From Taxawa tesnikishii (nom. ined.) (lineage: Eukaryota > Ascomycota > Dothideomycetes > Dothideales): a DNA stretch of 64,000 nt. The stretch covers positions 1,240,001-1,304,000 of the forward strand of contig JAPDRO010000001.1 of NCBI GenBank assembly GCA_030247885.1. Reading direction: 5' to 3'. Of the stretch, positions 1 to 11,200 are shown in pieces. The position numbers and the translations under genes were made by a program. The notes below the pieces were generated by a model. The model ran no database searches. It worked only from the letters and a program-made list of their open reading frames with translations, and was not told the origin of the DNA. Every line of letters starts with the position of its first letter. Position 1 is the stretch's first letter.

Positions 1-1060
1 GAGACGGAGTTTCTTGTCACGGACAAGTGCGTTCAGACGACCAGGCGTTGCGACGATGATATGTGGGTGAGTCTCCTTGTTCTGGAGAAGCTCAATATCC
101 TTCTGAATCGGTGTGCCTCCGTAGAAAACTGCGGTTTTCACATCCGGCAGGTATTTGCTGAATCTGGCGTATTCATTCTTGATCTGGTACGCCAACTCAC
201 GAGTGTGACACATGACAAGAACCGAGGTTTCGCCCTCAACGGGCTCGATTTGTTGCAGGGTAGCCAAGACGAAGACTGCTGTCTTACCCAGACCGGACTT
301 GGCCTGGCACAGAACGTCGGTACCGAGGATCGCTTGAGGAATGGTGTTTTGCTGGACTGTTTGTTTCGCGCAGAATGTCAGAACTGGTTTCGAAGTATTG
401 CATAAAGAAGCAAGCGGTTTTCGTCAAGCGTCCGTCCATCTCGTGTATGACCAGCCCAGGAAAGATCTTGTACTGCCGACACTGCCCTCCTCCGGCCCCT
501 GCTAAGCCAGCCGACACAGCTGAGCGAAACGCTTTATGTCCGGTATAGGCACTTTGCCCTCGGGGAAAGCGCAGCCAAGACTTTGCGCACTTAGGCGGCT
601 GTCTGATAGCTTGATATCGCGATGCTGATGATCCAGTGCACGTAGTGTGCGCGACCGTCGGCGAGCATACACCACAGTCGTAATGTGGTGCGGCACGGAC
701 TGGGAGGCCCAATCCGGGGACCAAATCCGCCTCTTGCTTACTTGACCGTTTGTTTGATGGAAATGGACGGACGCTCTTCGAGGAGGGAACGATGGACTTA
801 TGCAAAGGATGTCATGACTAACCATCCGAGGGATGCTCGAAACCGCAGTCGGTGATGGCGCGAAGAAGCTCCGGTTTCAACAGGAAGTCGCGGAAACCGG
901 TCGAGTGAATGCCGACATAGCTGCCCTTGCCGGTGTTGCCATCTGGCTGCTTGACGTCTCCCTTCTGTTGCTCTCCATTGGCGTCAGCGCCAGCCGCAAC
1001 TGCCTCGGTGGGCTGGACCTCCTCGTCAGAATAATCAATCAAATCCTCCTCGGCGGACAT
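1..1060 (-). CDS. sub2: SUB2/UAP56 DEAD-box RNA helicase (5' part; gene runs off the left edge)
   Basis: ATP-dependent RNA helicase of the TREX complex, acting in the nucleus in spliceosome assembly and mRNA export. Exons run 1060-823 and 356-1, giving 198 residues in frame to the window edge; the second RecA domain is outside. The N-terminus [14 protein letters not shown] and the block [20 protein letters not shown] are diagnostic of the family. Walker A AKSGLGKT lies near residues 98-105, followed by CHTRELA and ATPGR (motifs Ia/Ib). The intron 357-822 has donor GTTAGT and acceptor ACAG and joins a split Val codon. At 466 bp it is far longer than most introns here. The start is the first ATG, shared by all homologues known to me. 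It is divergent from the RPR2-like gene. Confidence 0.95.
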
Positions 1061-1490
1061 TTTGTCGTGGTTGTGAGGGTGGTTAATGGAAGAATTGGTG
1101 TTGTTGCTTGTCTGTCGGGGTCAGCGCGCGTGAGGCTGAACGCGCTGTGAGTGATGAGTGTAGATGCTAGGACGTCGTAATGAGGGTCGATATCCTAGAG
1201 GAGCGCGAAAAGAACTCGTGGGATTGCGAACACAAAGAAGATGATGAGGGCGCCGAAGGAGAGATGGTGCCGTACGATGCGGAGGAAGTTTGAGACAGAG
1301 AAGAGGAGGTTAAAGAAGAAGCGTGACGCCTGACGTTCTAACGTTCTGACTGAACTAGGCCGCAAGCGGCATGGCGTAAAGCGAGCGGTATCACGTGACT
1401 TTTGTGACCCACGGACGCATCGCGTTCACGTCCTCTGAGTGGGCACCCTACCCTACCTTGTTACCTTGCCTAACTACGCGTACGAGCAGC
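1061..1490. promoter_or_regulatory. Divergent promoter between sub2 and the Rpr2-type gene
   Basis: A 430-bp head-to-head spacer. It contains a perfect 8-bp palindrome TCACGTGA at 1391-1398, an E-box/Cbf1-type core, about 95 bp upstream of the Rpr2 start. A doubled TAACGTTCT-like motif lies near 1337-1350. No other coding signal is seen. Regulator identity is inference. Confidence 0.45.
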
Positions 1491-2213
1491 ATGGCCAAGG
1501 GAGGAAACAAGGATTCCAAGAGGGTGTCGAACAAGCACCTACACGCTAGAGTGGCGTACCTACACCGAGCAGCAGAATACCTCACTCGCCAGAGCAGCAG
1601 TCAAGAACGTGGAAGTGAAGGAAACACAAGTGAACCTGGCAATGTTGAGAATGTAGTCTCCCAGACCGTCAACGATCATGCAATTACGAAGCCACGCACC
1701 GGCGGAGTACCTCTCCGTCTGACGTCCCATCTCCGCGCCGTTTCCCTCAAGAGTCAGGTGCGCCTTTCTCAAGACATGAAGCGGTCGTTCTGTAAAGTAT
1801 GCAACTCCCACTTGCTCCCCGGATCAACTTCGGAGACTAGGACAGAGAATCTGAGCAAGAACGGCAAAAAACCATGGGCAGATGTCCTTGTCATTAAATG
1901 CACTTTTTGCCGCGCTGAGAGGAGGTTCCCTTTAGAGCGCAGAAGCAGAGAAGCAAATCAGAACGGCTTTCTGATGACAAATTACCCACTCGACCAAAGG
2001 GTGGACCGAGCCGGCCTAAAGATGTTGACATGCCGGATGCGGGATCGGCCGTGCAACAGCTATGAGAAATCCTTCAATCCGCTGGACACAATTACGGACG
2101 TTTTGCAAGCTGAAGAAGGCCTCCATCATCCCCATCAACTGAAAATGTCCTTTCCGGCAACTCCACATGGTCTCCAATCCGACATGAGTCAAGAACCCTG
2201 GCACAACAGTTAA
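1491..2213 (+). CDS. RNase P Rpr2/Rpp21/Snm1-type subunit
   Basis: Likely protein subunit of nuclear RNase P (or MRP), which trims the 5' leader of pre-tRNA. The single-exon ORF starts at the first in-frame ATG (MAKGGNKDSK) and gives 240 residues. The family pattern is an N-terminal helix (LHARVAYLHRAAEYL), then SHLRAVSLKSQVRLSQDMKR and a zinc ribbon made of FCKVC and IKCTFCRAERRF, with a Ser/Gly-rich insertion between the two Cys pairs. The C-terminal 65 residues after the ribbon look poorly conserved and have unusual composition, so the true stop could differ. Snm1 of RNase MRP shares the fold, so RNase P versus MRP is not settled. Confidence 0.8.
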   Translation: MAKGGNKDSKRVSNKHLHARVAYLHRAAEYLTRQSSSQERGSEGNTSEPGNVENVVSQTVNDHAITKPRTGGVPLRLTSHLRAVSLKSQVRLSQDMKRSFCKVCNSHLLPGSTSETRTENLSKNGKKPWADVLVIKCTFCRAERRFPLERRSREANQNGFLMTNYPLDQRVDRAGLKMLTCRMRDRPCNSYEKSFNPLDTITDVLQAEEGLHHPHQLKMSFPATPHGLQSDMSQEPWHNS

Positions 2214-4386
2214 CGCACCACTCATCTCAAAGAAGGCAGTACTAGCGAAGACAGTCGCCGTTTCCTACCAAGGGGTTAAGCTACACCACTGACCCTCTTC
2301 TGGGTTGTTGACCAGACCATCGCAGCGCTATTGGATCGCTTGGGTGGATACATTCGCATGGTCAATCCAAGCGCAAGCGGTTCGAAGTTCAGGTCCTCCT
2401 TAAACGTTTTCTGGATTGGACGCTGTTCTATACCGGGTTGGAGAGGGAAAACGTTTGTGAGGATGTCGTCTACGGCTCCCGACGAGTACCCAGCAAGCCA
2501 TGGAACTGCGTGATTCCATTTCTGCAAGCAGCGGCGCTGCCCTCGAGTCTTTCCGGTCTAGGTTCGTCGCCGGTCCGCTGCTCCATATCGGCTAGAGTGC
2601 GCTTGCTGTTATGCGCAATGCATTCTGGTATCCCATGTCTCATCTTACTGACCGGGCGGTTGATCTTCTTGAACATGATGAACCAATGTTGTGTGTCATT
2701 GCGATGGTCATTTCTAAGGTTGCCAGCTAAATGCACATGCATGCTCCAGCAATGTAGTACTCAGCAGGGGGACAAATCGGAGGAATCCGGCTCTTGCGCG
2801 ATTGGTCGGCTACGATATCTACGACATTTGCGGATACAGCTGGCACCGGAGGTTTCAAGTTGAACAAAATACCAGCTTAGGCAACGATTACACACTATCC
2901 TCCAGATTTTCTTCTCCTAAGACCCGTACACAACAAACCTGCTTCCGCCCCGGTAGGTGCATTGTCTAGTTGTCAACAAAGAACACCCATACAGTATCGG
3001 GAGCAAATACCTTCATTCATGCTTTTCAGACTCTGTACCCGTCTAGTCTGAGCTGCGAATTGCTGATAGAGCCTGCCTCAAACGGAGTGCCGGCGAAGAC
3101 AGGGACTTGCTACGTGCAAGGATCCAGCCCGACATCCGCAGCAGGAAAGAGTAACTGAGCTGCGAACCGTGGGTCTCTTCAAAGACCAACGTGAGCCGAC
3201 CGTAGCCAATGGAACGACACTACCCGGTTTCGGTGGAGCACTCCGGGCCAGTCTTGTGCCCAGCTGCCTCCAATACCTCTTCCTGAGGCGACACCTCAAC
3301 CATCCCCAGAGAAGAGCGAAGAAAGGTCGTTGATGCTGCCTGCGTATGCCACTATGGAAACTTACTGGTCGGGGTACTTAGCCAAGATTGTATGCCACCA
3401 ACGGCGACGTTTTGCTCTTATCCCGCGCTGTTCGTTGTTTCTGCGACGAACACCTATTGCAGGATATTTTACTAAGTCGCTCGATGTCCGGAGCAGTCAG
3501 CACCTGCCTTCGAGTCGTGCCTTGACCTCTACCACAATCTGGTCGTCTCTGCTCGTGCTTGCATGGACGAAGGCCGCTAGTACAATCGTATGTAATCCAC
3601 GGTGCGAAGACAGTCGTGTTTGTCTGTTCAAGCCATGCTAATCTGGGCGGTCGGGGTTGTGGCGCGCTTGGTTGTTCAGACCATGACTTCGCATTTGCCA
3701 CATGCAGAACACTTACAAAGGTGTTGTTGCCAAGTGTAGCAAGAACCCAAGATCGGACACTATGTGGTTGATGTTTTCGAGCAGCGTTCAAGGACTGACG
3801 CTGCTGAAGTGTCATGCATGAACCTGTATCTACGCACGGGCTTGCAATGAGTGCAGAGGTGCGGATGGACAAACGACGATTGGGATACAACGGGAGCGGT
3901 ATGGTCAGCTCTCCAATGCAACAAATGACTTTCGCCCGTATCTGTACACCGATGTCTACCATGTTCCTCCAGTGTCGGCATGAAACTGCATATATCCAGT
4001 CGCCTTTCTGCCTTTCTAGTAGCAAAGGGGAGCCGATAATTCCATATTCGGGAACCATTGACAATCCAAGAGACAGACATACCCTACTTTCTTAACATAT
4101 GCATTGTAGCAGTGCCAGCATTGTGATCTTCTCTTTCGCATCATCTGGTAGTTCCAACGTTCTGAGATGGTCCATCAAATGTTCCGGATCCGTACACTTA
4201 CCGGAGGCTTCCCGGAGAGTTTCCTGCGGAGACTACATCTGTATACCGCCGGTCTGCAATCCGAAATGGACCGAATAGAGTCTGAATATAAATAGTTTGC
4301 AACACTCAACCCTCATCACTGCTTTGCTAGAATTTATATCCCACGATTACCTGCAAACAACTTCAGTCAACGCCTAGCCTTGTAAC
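2214..4386. other. No gene identified (about 2.2 kb)
   Basis: Only short open frames occur, none with a recognisable motif or a coherent splice pattern. A plus-strand frame from about 3325 to 4090 reads as fairly protein-like but holds six stops and no recognised domain. The last about 130 bp (4260-4386) has TATA-like AATATAAATA near 4284-4293 and probably is the promoter of the methyltransferase gene. Confidence 0.4.
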
Positions 4387-5313
4387 ATGGCGGATCTCTC
4401 TGAAGCCAACAGGCAAGAATGGAAGTAGGTACCCAGACACGTTGTAAAACCTGCGCAAAAGGTCCCTGACAGCAAGCTCAGTCGCAAAGCAAAGGACTAT
4501 GAGAGTCAAGAATGGCAACGGACGATGATGGCCCAGCTCACCAAAGGCTTACAGGCTCGCCTGGAGTGGTTAGGCGTGCAGTGGAGTTCTGCGAACAATC
4601 AAGGTGAAGTTCGACTGCTCGATTACGCTTGCGGAACTGGACTGGTGACCAGGGTATGTCTTCATTGGTTTTGTGCAAGTTGCGTCGAGTTTCTTACAAA
4701 GATGGTCGCTTCCTGCGGAAAGAGCTGAAACCACAACCAGGCGCTCATCGATCACATCACAACCGCTCGCGGCATTGACATTTCTGAGTCCATGGTGGAC
4801 GTTTACAACACACGTATGCGTGAGCTAAGCCTGACTCCTCAAAGGGCTTCCGCTGTGGTTGGAAACCTCTTGGACCCGGAAAATCCTTCCCCACCAACAA
4901 CCAGTTCTGAGGACTCCGGATTTGATATTGCGGCTGTAGGAATGGGATTTCATCACTTTGAGGATACAGCTTTGTGCCTGCGGCGCTTGGCGGAACGTCT
5001 GAGACCGGGAGGCGTGGTGTTGATCATCGATCTTGTACACGATCATAGTCGTGGGCGTGGACATGGGCATGATCACGGTCACGATCATCCTCACGGCGAA
5101 GGAAGAAAGGATGGGGAAGAAGACGCCTTCGCAGCTATGCGCCACACGATCAAGCATGACGGTTTCGACGAGGCTGGGATGCGCCAACTGTTCGAAGATG
5201 CCGGACTCACTGACTTTGGCATGCAGGCGCTGGAGCAGCCATGTATTATGGTGATGGGTGGCAAGGAGATGCAACGGACAGCATTCTATGCGAAGGGCAG
5301 GAAGGCCGCATAA
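4387..5313 (+). CDS. Class I SAM-dependent methyltransferase with His-rich loop
   Basis: Probable S-adenosylmethionine-dependent methyltransferase; the substrate is unknown. Exons 4387-4424, 4482-4653 and 4741-5313 (260 residues) join cleanly with GTAGGT/CAG and GTATGT/CAG splice sites. The SAM-binding motif is LLDYACGTGLVTR near residue 60, followed by the acidic-loop region GIDISESMVDVY and the post-motif FDIAAVGMGFHHFED, then LRPGGVVLIIDLV. After this beta strand lies an unusual insertion rich in His, Asp and Gly (about 20 residues, repeated H-x-H), encoded near 5040-5100, which could bind metal. The tail (DAGLTDFGM...) fits the family. The start is set by the conserved short first exon. 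Promoter elements lie just upstream. Confidence 0.85.
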
Positions 5314-5508
5314 ATGTGCAGGAACAATCCCCACAAAAAGAACAATAGCCAGATATGAGATCAGAGTGATTGACGAGGCATGGAAGCAATGCAGAGAATC
5401 CTATCCAATGCAAGTGCCAATCCGTTATTTGCCTGCCCAAACACCCGTGCTAGCACAAGCCCACACAGCCTCCTCTCCTTCCCTTCACGAGTCCAGCACG
5501 CCTGTCAC

Positions 5509-5811
5509 CTATTTATCTCCAATAATTTTCGCCTCAGGCTCCTCCCTCGTGGCCCATCTGATCCTTTGCCGCTCCCGCTCAGCCTCCCGTGCCGCCTGTT
5601 CGAACATGCTTCTCCTTGTTGCCAACACTTCCTGTCTTCTTCTCTCCATCTCGGCGCATCGTTTGCAGCGCGCGAACCTGTCGGTTCGGTATATAATCGA
5701 GCGTGAACATTGCCGGTTTCCGGACGGAGCCTGAGTGGCGAAGGAACAATGTTGTGTGCTAGCTTCGGCGGGGTGACCGCAGCCGTATTCTACCACGACA
5801 TATGTGCACAT
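5509..5811 (-). CDS. Small Cys-rich hypothetical protein
   Basis: A 100-residue ORF starting at ATG 5811 (MCTYVVVEYGCGH). The N-terminal half has Cys at about residues 2, 11, 22 and 35 and a CKRC pair near residue 52, spaced like a zinc-binding or disulphide module. The C-terminal half is a charged Arg/Glu-rich helix (MERRRQEVLATRRSM...). There is no signal peptide, so a secreted effector is unlikely. I recall similar small MCTY-type proteins in other ascomycetes, but no function is known to me. It is convergent with the methyltransferase gene, 195 bp away. Confidence 0.55.
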   Translation of the reverse strand: MCTYVVVEYGCGHPAEASTQHCSFATQAPSGNRQCSRSIIYRTDRFARCKRCAEMERRRQEVLATRRSMFEQAAREAERERQRIRWATREEPEAKIIGDK

Positions 5812-6700
5812 TGGAGCACGGTTCAAGACGTCCTTCAGAGAGGCACAGTAGCCGATAAATACCTAGGGCTGTAGATATGTGATGTTGTTCGTACCAACAA
5901 GGTACTATGAGGATAGGTGGGATTTGCAGGCTTTTGAGATGCAGTATCGGAGTTGAAGGAAATTGGTGGATGCAAATCAGATGTACGTTTTATCATGTGT
6001 ACAAGGATAAATCAACGGGCGTGCAGAGCTGGATCCACTGTATTTATGGTCGAGCATCCTTTGTCAGTGGGATCATGCCTCGGTCGTGGTCACGACTGTG
6101 AAACTTTGGGCGGCTGCACCATGAACGATGGACATAATGGCGCCGCGACTGTGCAAGCCCCAGCATGATACCGCTACAAGCTTCTGCGTTTGAACACAAC
6201 GAACATGGCGTTGTCGAACCCGAGATTGACGTCCACACCGAGGCTGCAAATCTGGTGGCATAGGTGGCTGAACACACCCATCCCCAGACGTAGTCCCCAG
6301 CGAACCGTGAAAAGGGTATTCTATGCCCTTGTATGGAGTCGTCCCGCCTATATGGATCGCATGACTTCTGCTTGTGTTGCGACGCCGATGAAGTCTTGTA
6401 ATCTTGGGGCTGATGTTGTCTTAGCACTACGAGGTTGTACTGCAGCTCACGTGCATTACCAGGATACAGGACCCCACCTAATGCAGGTCTTATGGTCATG
6501 GGACGTCAAGGACAAGGCGAGCTTCGCATATGGCTGCAACCCAGGCATGATGTAGGGGTGACACAGCAAGTCTAGAAATGAGTGAAGGTCTGGCAATCGG
6601 CATGGTCCCGTTCCACGGATAGATGACCCCGCTGTGCTCCGTCTGGTCGTGTGGCCCCAAATGGTTGTTTCGACAAGCGTAGGAAGTCCAACAGCAAGGC
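5812..6700. other. No gene identified (about 0.9 kb)
   Basis: Short overlapping open frames on both strands show no motif, no plausible splice chain and no composition bias. It is probably the 5' region of the Cys-rich gene plus the 3' region of TYW3. Confidence 0.4.
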
Positions 6701-7770
6701 TCACGAGCTAGATCCACCAAGGAAGTCAATTCCCTCGTGTTCCCAGGCGTGCGCACTGGCATCTGCTGCGCTGTCCTGTTCAGAAGCCATATTGCTCAGT
6801 TTTTCGGCTCTCCTTCTGAGGCCTTCTTCTCGCTTTCTTGCCCTTCTGGCCTCTGCAGGTTCCCAGTCCCCGCTACGGCCCGACGGTTTTCGTGTATCCC
6901 GGTAAAGCAGAGCGCTTCTGAATCGTTCGGTCCTTTCCTTGTTGGTCCGGAATCTTTGATTGGCTATTTGGACCAACGTTCGGAGATAAGTTTCGGGCAC
7001 CATGGGTATGATGTCCCCGTCAGCAGATTCGAAACCGATGATGGAGTCGAAAGCAAGGCCATTCGTCCGTACAGCGACCATGACTGTATCGGGATTGTCT
7101 GACGAACCTGTCACACTCGAGATGCCACTTTCGCGGAACCCGGAGGTAAGGGCCGCCGCCAATATTTGCCGGCCAAGGTCCATTGACGAAGCCAGAATAT
7201 GTAGGATCTACGATCTCGTCAACACCACTGCATCCAACTCGATTCAAAGCGCCATAAATCTTGGAAACAGTATCCGAACAACGGTCAGAAAGAATCGAAT
7301 GAGAGAAAGAACCCTTGGGTCATCCTTACCATAGGCTCAAATTTGCAGTGAACAAGACTTGAATCCTGCAAAGCGCTGAGAGCGTGTGGCTCACACGAAG
7401 CAAACCGAAAGCCCAGCGATGGCACAAGATCTTCGTTGTCATCTTCATTTAGGGGTAGATGGTCGTGAGAGACAAACAACCAATGCCCGCCACCCTTGCC
7501 GCCAACTTCTGAGCTCGCCGTTCTTTCACTCACATCAGCGTGCGAGTCATCACCGCGAGATGCAGCTCCTTTCCTGCCTTCGACATAGACCGCTACACGG
7601 CCAGCACAGCTGCTCGTCGTCACCATGCCTTCCTCCTGGTTGATCTCATCCACAAGCTCCCGGATGCCCGCATCGATGGAACCCTTGGGCGAGGCATCGA
7701 TGTACTCGCCGTCCGGCACGGCGAGCTGGGCCAAAATGACACGCTTTTTGACCGCGAAAGTTGACGGCAT
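6701..7770 (-). CDS. tyw3: tRNA wybutosine-synthesizing protein TYW3
   Basis: N-methyltransferase of wybutosine synthesis at G37 of tRNA-Phe, cytosolic. Exons 7770-7330 and 7207-6701 give 315 residues; the intron 7208-7329 has GTAAGG and TAG. Exon 1 carries the family signature SSCAGR (residues about 54-59), the following VAVYVEG, and the GGHWLFVSHD block. Exon 2 starts ILHILASSMDLGRQIL and continues with SGFRESGIS and the VAVRTNGLAFDSIIGF block, all typical. The last about 70 residues are charged and coiled-coil-like. The ATG at 7770 gives the normal short N-terminus. It is divergent from the DUF2461 gene. Confidence 0.93.
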
Positions 7771-8257
7771 GCGGTCTGCTGCGCCGTTCAGATGCAGATG
7801 CAGCTAGCAAAGACTGGATGGTATGCGGCGCAAGAAGCGATTCAGCAACGCTCACACGTAGGCGGACAAAGGCTGATACAGGTATACCAAAAGCTAGTTA
7901 CATTTTTTTATGTTCTTTCAAGGTCTTGTGCGTTTAACGTTTGGTCTCAATAGCCGACAGGAGCGGGATGACGTAATCTCCGAAGGTCGAACAGCTGGCT
8001 TGCTGGATTGGGCCAGGGTGGTGTCGCTTGCACAATGGTCTCTCGATCGTGTGTGTGCAAGCCGGCCAGGGTAAGTTTGATAGATTAAGTTGCGTGCATC
8101 AAAGAGGTCGTCTACGCGATTGACTAGTGTCTGTCACATTATTCGGAATCGCACCGCTGCCATTTCTTTACTACCACTACCAACCTACTGCTTCCGTCGA
8201 CAAGGATTTATCGAACTACCATTTCCGGCATCTTAGAACGGGCAACAGTTGAATTCA
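7771..8257. promoter_or_regulatory. Divergent promoter between tyw3 and the DUF2461 gene
   Basis: A 487-bp head-to-head spacer. The side next to the DUF2461 gene is pyrimidine- and CA-rich (8150-8240), as in fungal 5' leaders. No clear TATA box or other specific site is seen. Confidence 0.4.
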
Positions 8258-11200
8258 ATGGCGAGAAAGTCACTGAGTTGGAGAGATGCTCTGCCAGAGC
8301 GGGCATCTACCCCACCGCCGCGTCAGAGCACAAGGAAGAGGGCGCAGTCTTCAGTTGAGAAAGCAGCGCCTGATGCAAAGCCTCCCAAGCAACAAAAGAC
8401 TAGAGCCGCGGCAAAAAGAGCGATCCGCAGCAAATACTTCGAAAGATCGACATCAACACAACCGCCGGAGGAAGAATCAAGCGATGAACTGTCCTCTGCA
8501 CCGGGTAGCGGAAGTGACGGTGAAGCCTCCAATTTCGACGCTGGAACGGACCAGGAATCCGCTTCCGAAGTTTCAGACCTGGAGGACGATGGTTTTTCAG
8601 ACGATCAGACAGCCGGGCGAAGACGCAAGTCTGTACCAAAGAAAGGTGCACCGGCAGCCTCTTTGAAAAGTCTCAAGGGCAAGGAGCTCTGGCGACCAGG
8701 TGTCAAAACGGGACTTGGACCAGGAACCCGAATTGTGATCAAGAAACCCAAAGCACGACCTGCAGGAGACACGCCTTACGCCGACGATACCATCCATCCG
8801 AACACCTTGCTGTTCCTTGGAGATCTCAAAGCCAACAACGACAGGGAATGGTTGAAGAGTAAGCAAGCCTATTCCCGTTTATCTGCAGGAAACTTTGGCC
8901 TTCTTTTGAGTTGTTGAACTGGATGGGCTACCTGATCGGCTGCATAGGTGCAGTAGTCTGCACAAGCAAGCGCAAAAGTGTGATCGCCGTCAAGACGGGA
9001 TAACGCGTCTTCACATGCGGAAACCCCGCCGCGTGGCTCCACCGCATGGCCCGAGCCTAGAGGTTATGGCTCACTTGCCATGCCGAAACTTAACCAGGGC
9101 CAAATCGACCTGCGCAGACGCATACAAACTTTGATGTCATCTTCTCGAAGAGGTGAGAATGTACATTTTGCTGACCAAGCTGTTGCTATAGTGCATGATC
9201 CTGACTTCCGTGCTTCCGAAAAGGACTTCAAGTCTTTCATCGAGGTGTTGAGTGAGAAGTTGACAGAAATTGACGACACCATCCCTGAACTACCAATCAA
9301 AGACATCGTGAGTTTTTAGCGCAGTTAATGCACGCCACTGTCACTGATCATAGCGATACGGCGCAGGTCTTCCGCATCTATCGTGATATCAGGTTCTCGC
9401 CAGGTAAGTGCGGGACCTAGAAGCCACCCCTTTCGTTGGTTGCCGAAGTGGCACTTTTCTGACTTGCACCAGACCCCACACCGTACAAGGTAAGTCGGGC
9501 ATATCCCTTGTACGAGGTGGCGCTACTGATGCACATGGGTCACAGCCATATTTCTCCGCCGCTTGGTAGGGTCCACCAAATTGTAATAATCTCGCATGAG
9601 ATGGGCTTGGGAGCTAACGGAATGTAGGTCACGCACGGGCCGTAAGGGACCTTACGCTGCCTACTACTTGCAGATTAGCCCTGGCGATAGTTTCATCGGT
9701 AAGTTACTCTCGTAATCTATCCGCGTTCGATACAGTGAATGTACGTACCAAAGGGTGTCAAGGGTCCTTGGGTGCGAACAGAGTGACTATGTGCGGCCAC
9801 AGACCGTGGGCGAGTGAACAGAACTGTCAGAGCAACGATAACAACATCGGGATATGTTCATCTGGCCGACAGCGGTATCTGGATCTACGGTCTTCGATAT
9901 ACAGCAAAACGGCACCAAAGCAATGCTCAATCTCGTCGCGGCAAGCTCGTGTGCGTGTGTGAGGTCCTACGCTTAGGTAGATCTCTTAGGCCTTGCTGCC
10001 CGACGACTACGCAACGTCCAGAATACGCCAAAGACATGCCCTTCTCCACAAATCTAGTGTGATCCACCTCTTACACCTACCTGGCTTGGTCACTGGTACC
10101 GTCACTGGTACTGTCACTGTTGAAATGTGGTGCAGTGTCCAAAACCCCTAGCACCGGGGCCTTGCGACAGACGACTGCGGAGTCGCGAAGGAGGAGGAGG
10201 ATAGGAGAGCGCAGGAACAATAGTTACTCGACACCGAGGGTGCTCTGAAACAGTCAGCAGTTGCGTACGGGTTACGCTACCTTTCTGGTCCTCAACGCCG
10301 AGACTAAGAGATGGATATTTCATTCGATTGCAGAACGCTTCTGCTTGCCGGACCTGTCTGCTCAGCCAGCATCACTAGACGGCCTAGTGTGTGCAAAAAG
10401 CGTGACAGCTATGACAGCATGCTCCTGAAGAAGTTGCAACGGTGTACGAGACTCGCAAGCCAAGAGTAGGAGCTCGACACAAACACTGCCGCACTACTGG
10501 GTCTTGTCTCCGCATGCAGTATCTAGACACTGCCCATGATCGCTCTGTGGGTTATGAGGGAGAGCGAGCTCCGATCGATACTCTGGATACTGAGATCCCC
10601 ACCCTGCCGATTTGTTGGTTGTGGTTGCACCCGCCAGCCAAGTACATAGCTGCGGTCTCGGTGTCTTTACTTGCGTCCTGAAGGTTCCCTTAAGCTGTAC
10701 ACGTATCATCGATGTGTTTACAGGTATCGAAGAGTTGGAAAGGCTGCTGACGCTTCGGTTTCTAGGAGGTGGTCTTTGGCATCCAGAGGCACGGCCTATC
10801 GGTGCTCTGCGACGAGACATCGACCGACATCCGGAAAGAATCAAAGGCGTGTTGATGGATGATGGTTTGCGAAAGGAGTACCTCGGCAGTGTGGAGAAAG
10901 CCCCAGCGAAGGTCGTGAAGGCATTCGTCATGTCCCCAACCAATTCGGAGTCTGCTCTGAAGACCAAGCCGAAGGTAAGGAGCAAATCGTGCATCGTGAT
11001 GACCTGTGCTGCGTTATGCAAGTGGTTCCGCTTTTGATGTCTCTGCTTAGTTGCCGGCAGCTCAGTCCAGCACAGCAAGGCTTACGGTGGCTTCTGCACG
11101 TCTGCGGCACAGTGGTGATGGCGTACTGGTGAGGTGCAGAATCACACTCGTGTGCAAAATCATGTCTAACGCGTCTGGTTCGCAACTGCAACCGTTTTCT

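Noticed and set aside
3325-4092. Plus-strand frame resembling the middle part of a fungal transcription factor
   Set aside because: It contains six stop codons in about 256 codons, close to what random sequence could give, and no motif could be named. All stops could come from C-to-T change, but so can any stop codon.
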